From Ardenticatenaceae bacterium (GTDB lineage: Bacteria; Chloroflexota; Anaerolineae; Promineifilales; Promineifilaceae), in NCBI GenBank assembly GCA_020634215.1, contig JACKCD010000016.1, forward strand, positions 1 to 64,000: DNA of 64,000 bases. Reading direction: 5' to 3'. Under the pieces are notes generated by a model. The model ran no database searches, had not been told where the DNA came from, and saw only the letters and a program-made list of their open reading frames with translations. The position numbers and the translations under genes are program-made. Shown in pieces: positions 60,480 to 64,000 of the stretch. Each line of letters begins with the position of its first letter. The stretch's first letter is position 1.

Positions 60480-60512
60480 CATTAAGCAATTATCGTGACC
60501 AAAACGTGACCA
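60480..60512 (-). promoter_or_regulatory. SARP-type operator/promoter upstream of the Cys-rich gene
   Basis: Read on the minus strand: GGTCACG, 4 bases, GGTCACG (period 11, positions 60511-60505 and 60500-60494), 8 bases, then TTAATG (60485-60480) as a candidate -10. The hexamer is 93 bases before the ATG at 60387. A perfect 21-base inverted copy lies at 60893-60913. Confidence 0.65.
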
Positions 60513-60563
60513 GAACCTGAACTTTGTAAGCCAACCTTATCCAAAACCACCTCCTCTAGCGAT

Positions 60564-60776
60564 TCACGATACTGTTTTGGTCGGCCCTGCCCCCAGCCGC
60601 TGCGCCAGATAGGCCACCAATTCAGGAAAATTAGCAAAGACACGTTCATCCCTTGTGTTGGCCTCCTGTAAGTAAACCCGCCAACAGCCCGGCTCCGGTT
60701 CATACCAAAACCGCAGCAAAAAGGTGTGGCGTTGCTCAAGGTCAACAGGATAGTGACGAATCATAGGGGCTATCAT
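60564..60776 (-). CDS. Small hypothetical protein between the two SARP-type sites
   Basis: A 70-residue frame (an alternative ATG at 60764 gives 66). It is compact and has plausible secondary structure (RHYPVDLEQRHTFLLRFWYEPEPGCWRVYLQEA, then FPELVAYLAQRLGAG). I recognise no family. No clear ribosome site is seen. It lies inside the 21-base inverted repeat (60492-60913), upstream of the Cys-rich gene on the same strand. It is listed with low confidence because of its size. Confidence 0.4.
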   Translation of the reverse strand: MIAPMIRHYPVDLEQRHTFLLRFWYEPEPGCWRVYLQEANTRDERVFANFPELVAYLAQRLGAGPTKTVS

Positions 60777-60892
60777 AACAGCCTACCGTCGACACAGCGT
60801 CGACAACGGATGAACGTCATCGTTGTTGACACTAATAGTCAATGATAGAAGTGGTGCGTATAATTAGGCTGATTAACGGCCGTTGTATGGCG

Positions 60893-60925
60893 TGGTCACG
60901 TTTTGGTCACGATCTCCTGTTAAAG
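60893..60925 (+). promoter_or_regulatory. SARP-type operator/promoter upstream of the regulator gene
   Basis: GGTCACG (60894-60900), 4 bases, GGTCACG (60905-60911), 8 bases, TTAAAG (60920-60925) as a candidate -10, 95 bases before ATG 61021. The architecture (heptamer direct repeats with 11-base period, 8 bases before -10) is that known for SARP-activated promoters. A stand-alone TATAAT also occurs at 60859-60864. Confidence 0.65.
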
Positions 60926-61020
60926 TTAGGCAGGAAATGGAAAACGCGCACACACTCCCTCACCCAATCTTTGCGTAAATATTGTTATGTATCGTAATCT
61001 ATCTTGAAAACCAAGCTGTA

Positions 61021-64000
61021 ATGACCATTAAAGTAAAAGTTCGTTTACTAGGCTCCTACACTGTGGTTACCCATAGCGAAGCGATTCACTTTCGCACAGA
61101 CAAAATAAAGGCACTTTTCGCCTACTTGCTCTTGCACGCGGCCACGCCCGTGCGCCGCGAGACGTTGGCAACCCTGTTTTGGCCGGATAGCAGCGACGAC
61201 ACCGCTCGCAAAAATCTACGTGATGCCCTCTTTCACCTCCGCAAAACCCTTGCTCAATGCCATCCAGCCTTGAGCGAACACTGTCTCGATGCCAACCGTA
61301 AAACTGTCACGCTCCACATCGCTGACTGTTTTGAAGTAGATACGGGCGTTTTATCCACCCCCAACCCCACCTCCGATCTAGCCCCCTTTATTGGCGGCGA
61401 ACTGCTGGCTGGCTTCAACCTGGAAGATGCCGAACCGTTTATGGAGTGGCTGCTGCTGGAACGCAGCCGCTGGCATGATTTGTCGCTGAAGCTGCTGGCA
61501 CAGTGGACAGAGCAGCATTTGCAGCAAAACGAACCTGACGTGGCCCAGCGGCTTGCTCAACAGCAGCTTATCCTTGAGCCGTGGTACGAAGCGGCGCATC
61601 GCCAAGCGATGATGGCGTATGGGTTGGCACACAATTGGGCGGGGGTAGCGCAGCAATACAAACTGTGCAGCGATATTTTGCAAGCGGAATTGGGTGTGGA
61701 GCCAAGCGCCAAAACGCAGACACTTTACCAAGATTTACGCAAGCAGCAGCAAGCCTTGCAGACACCCAAGCACAATTTGCCTTCCAGCCTTTCTCCTTTC
61801 ATGGGTCGCCAACAGGAGTTGATGCGCGTTAATGCGGCCATTGGACAGCGCGATTACCGCCTTTTTACGCTGACGGGGATTGGCGGTAGCGGCAAAACGC
61901 GGCTGGCGTTGGAGATTGGGCGGCTGCAATTAGGTTGCTTTCCCGATGGCGTTTGGTTTGTGTCGCTGGCTAGTGCTGACCGCGTTGAGGATGTTTTGCA
62001 CGCCATTGTTGGCGCAATCGGTTTGCAACCATCGCCAGAGACCCCGCTTGAAACCCAGCTTTATGCCGAACTGGCCGAAAAGTCGGTGCTGATCATTCTG
62101 GATAATTTGGAACAATTGCCGGAGGAAGTGGCTGACGTGGTGCTGTCGCTGCTGGAATGGACGAAGGAGCTGGTGATTCTGACCACGACGCGCTCCCGGC
62201 TGAACTTGCGGGTGGAGAAGCTTTTTCCCATTGAGGGGTTGACCTTTCCTGATGAGGTGACAACGGGGGATTTGGCCGACTTTGCGGCGGTGAGCCTGTT
62301 TTTGGGGCAGGCGGCGCGGGTTCGTTTTGAGGCACTGGGTCGTGAAACATACGGCACGGTTGGCGAGATTTGCCGCTTGCTGGTTGGTTCGCCGCTGGCG
62401 ATTGAGCTGGCAGCAGCACAATCGCAGGAATTTTCGGTGGCGGCCATTGCCGAGACGCTGCGCCAAAGTGTGGCAGCGTTGGCAACGACGATGCGGGATG
62501 TGCCGCCGCGCCAGCGGAGTCTGCGGGCCGTGTTTGATTATTCGTGGCGGTTGCTGAGTGCCGGGCAGCAGCGGGGGTTGGCGCAACTGTCGCTGTTTCG
62601 GCAGCCATTTTTGGCGGAGGCAGCGCAGGCGGTGGCGGACATTTCGCGGCGGGATTTGGCGGTGTTGGTGCGGTCGTCGTGGCTGAAGGTGGAGGAAAAC
62701 GGCCGTTATTTTTTCCACGAGTTACTGCGTGAATTTGGGCTGGCGCATTTGCAGCAGCAAGCCAGTTGGCTGGAAGCTACTCAGCAAAGCTATGTGACCT
62801 ATCATCTTGGTTTTCTGCGGGATCAAGCAGAGCTGTTTGAGAGGGATGTAAGCGGTCAACTGGCAGCACAGTTTCGCCAAAGCCGTGTTGATTTAACGGC
62901 CGCTTGGGAATTAGGGTTAGAGATAAGGGCCTTTGCAGAATTAGGGGAAAGCATTGAGGCTTTGCGAACATTTTATTATGAAGTCGGATTGATGGTAGAG
63001 GGGCTTGCATTTTTTGAGCGCATTGTTGCTAGACTCAATCATATATTGTCTCAGTCTGAAATTTCGCCTCTTGCCCAAACCTTGCAAGTTAAGGTTTTGA
63101 TTGAACAAATTGATCTACGTGCGGAGACAATCGTTGATGCCGCATTGTTTGATAGCATTGAAGAAGTGCTGACCCAAGTGCGACAATTGAACGATCCCAA
63201 GCTGCTTTTAGCGATGCGTATAACGCAAATCAGCGCACTGCGTCGTTTGGGCAAGTTGGACGAGGCTGGTGAACTGATGGAAGAAACGGCCGTTCTAGCT
63301 CAAACCGTAGGTACACGGCTACAACAGGCTAGCTTAACCCAGTTCCATGCTCACTTTCACCATGCTCGCGGTAATATGGTATTAGCCGGGCAGTGGTACG
63401 GTAAGACTTTAACCCTTATTGATGAGAAGACTCACCCTTTTCATGTTGCTAAAGTGAAGCATAATTTGGCGACCACACTAATTAGCATAGGGCGCTTAGA
63501 TGACGCACTGCCGCTACTTGAAACAAATCTGCGGCTTTGGCAGCAATCTGGGTGGCAGTTTGGGGAGAGTATGACACAGGAGTCGTTGGGGGAGGCTTTG
63601 CTCCGACAAGGTCAATATAATCTGGCACGTGTTCATTTGGAAAGCAGTTTGCAAGGGTATGAAGCAAATTATGATTTAGAGGGAATGGCTAATACTCAGG
63701 AGCTCTTAGGCCATGTCGCTTTGGCATTGGGCGATCTTGTTTTGGCAGAACAGCATTATCAAGCAACGTTAAGTGTATGTCGGCAAAAGGGAGATGGGGA
63801 CAACTTAAACCAAGGGTGGACGGGATTAGCAGAAGTCGCCTTGCTACGTGGAGAGATCGAAAAAGCGTCTCAGTTTGTAGATAACGTTATGCCAGATTTA
63901 TTGAACGGCAACCTTATAGGTGCAGATATCTTTCGCACTTATTGGGTCTGCTATCGTGTTTTGGCAAAAGTTGATGTCACTGAGGCTGATATGGTGTTGG
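61021..64000 (+). CDS. SARP/BTAD-type transcriptional regulator with NB-ARC/AAA ATPase and TPR region (3' partial)
   Basis: The gene is open from ATG 61021 to the end of the window (at least 993 codons) and continues beyond it. Residues ~1-95 form an OmpR/SARP-type winged helix (KIKALFAYLLLHAATPVRRETLATLFWPDSSDDTARKNLRDALFHLRKTL). Residues ~100-245 form a BTAD domain (YEAAHRQAMMAYGLAHNWAGVAQQYKLCSDILQAELGVEPS). From ~265 an ATPase domain follows with Walker A LTGIGGSGKTRLAL, Walker B VLIILDNLEQL and GSPLAIELAAA. From ~620 there are helical TPR-like repeats. This AfsR-like layout is typical of signal-integrating transcription activators. It likely binds the GGTCACG repeats found upstream and so regulates itself and the Cys-rich gene; that is inference. 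Confidence 0.87.
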   Translation, partial: MTIKVKVRLLGSYTVVTHSEAIHFRTDKIKALFAYLLLHAATPVRRETLATLFWPDSSDDTARKNLRDALFHLRKTLAQCHPALSEHCLDANRKTVTLHIADCFEVDTGVLSTPNPTSDLAPFIGGELLAGFNLEDAEPFMEWLLLERSRWHDLSLKLLAQWTEQHLQQNEPDVAQRLAQQQLILEPWYEAAHRQAMMAYGLAHNWAGVAQQYKLCSDILQAELGVEPSAKTQTLYQDLRKQQQALQTPKHNLPSSLSPFMGRQQELMRVNAAIGQRDYRLFTLTGIGGSGKTRLALEIGRLQLGCFPDGVWFVSLASADRVEDVLHAIVGAIGLQPSPETPLETQLYAELAEKSVLIILDNLEQLPEEVADVVLSLLEWTKELVILTTTRSRLNLRVEKLFPIEGLTFPDEVTTGDLADFAAVSLFLGQAARVRFEALGRETYGTVGEICRLLVGSPLAIELAAAQSQEFSVAAIAETLRQSVAALATTMRDVPPRQRSLRAVFDYSWRLLSAGQQRGLAQLSLFRQPFLAEAAQAVADISRRDLAVLVRSSWLKVEENGRYFFHELLREFGLAHLQQQASWLEATQQSYVTYHLGFLRDQAELFERDVSGQLAAQFRQSRVDLTAAWELGLEIRAFAELGESIEALRTFYYEVGLMVEGLAFFERIVARLNHILSQSEISPLAQTLQVKVLIEQIDLRAETIVDAALFDSIEEVLTQVRQLNDPKLLLAMRITQISALRRLGKLDEAGELMEETAVLAQTVGTRLQQASLTQFHAHFHHARGNMVLAGQWYGKTLTLIDEKTHPFHVAKVKHNLATTLISIGRLDDALPLLETNLRLWQQSGWQFGESMTQESLGEALLRQGQYNLARVHLESSLQGYEANYDLEGMANTQELLGHVALALGDLVLAEQHYQATLSVCRQKGDGDNLNQGWTGLAEVALLRGEIEKASQFVDNVMPDLLNGNLIGADIFRTYWVCYRVLAKVDVTEADMVL

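Larger units (their letters stand above)
1431..63294. repeat. Dispersed palindrome AACGGCCGTT, roughly 90-100 copies across the window
   Basis: The 10-bp palindrome occurs throughout the window. Copies with checked coordinates are 1431-1440, 2925-2934 (inside a 24-bp perfect palindrome 2918-2941), 4538-4547, 18226-18235, 32215-32224, 58337-58346, 58374-58383 and 63285-63294. It is found in both genes and spacers and in all three coding frames, giving TAV, NGRF or ERPF/KRPF peptides. It is absent from the IS66 element, tRNA-Asn and yidC. The count was made by eye and is approximate. Confidence 0.9.

Overview
The window reads as a piece of a bacterial chromosome, most likely from the phylum Chloroflexota (Anaerolineae-like). 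This assignment is inferred from style: huge secreted Calx-beta proteins ending in a short 'LPII' tail, many GAF-rich sensor kinases and orphan receivers, a SARP/AfsR-type regulator and a PD40/RTX protein. No 16S rRNA or other phylogenetic marker is present to settle it.

Layout. 1-6.9 kb: tail of a formylglycine-generating-enzyme-like (SUMF1) gene, a MogA/MoaB molybdopterin gene, a PHP/Schlafen-AlbA fusion with an overlapping receiver gene, Lon protease and small membrane proteins. 7-10.5 kb: alpha-glucan phosphorylase, a short-chain dehydrogenase and an orphan receiver. 10.7-14.7 kb: the conserved rpmH-rnpA-yidD-(PQQ lipoprotein)-yidC-jag block. 14.7-23 kb: serA, a histidine phosphatase, and a two-gene signalling unit (multi-GAF kinase plus a receiver fused to an APH-like kinase fold). 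23-24.6 kb: a complete IS66-type insertion sequence with 8-bp target duplications, sitting inside an older hairpin repeat. 24.6-29.8 kb: a DUF3048 lipoprotein, an ASKHA-type gene broken by one in-frame amber codon, a YjhG-type xylonate dehydratase and a DUF2202 protein. 30.2-50.0 kb: four consecutive giant secreted proteins with 10, 11, 12 and 6 Calx-beta domains, three of them sharing a related N-terminal domain. 50.1-57 kb: queA, a GT39-like membrane glycosyltransferase, tRNA-Asn with a near-ideal promoter, and a hybrid kinase/receiver operon. 57.5-64 kb: an alpha/beta hydrolase, a PD40+RTX protein, a small Cys-rich protein, and a large SARP-BTAD-ATPase-TPR regulator running off the end.

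Two observations stand out. First, the 10-bp palindrome AACGGCCGTT is scattered roughly ninety to one hundred times (counted by eye) through genes and spacers on both strands. At many copies the local base composition flips from G-rich on the 5' side to C-rich on the 3' side, read on either strand. This looks like a genome-wide site (HIP1-like or protein-recognised) with a strand-asymmetric mutational or functional footprint. Second, the SARP-type regulator gene at 61021 and the small Cys-rich gene at 60387 (opposite strand) each carry the same upstream arrangement, GGTCACG-N4-GGTCACG-N8-TTAAWG. This matches the known architecture of SARP-controlled promoters and predicts a small autoregulated regulon.

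Many gene ends, especially between convergent genes, carry strong hairpins, several of which look like dispersed repeat families rather than plain terminators.
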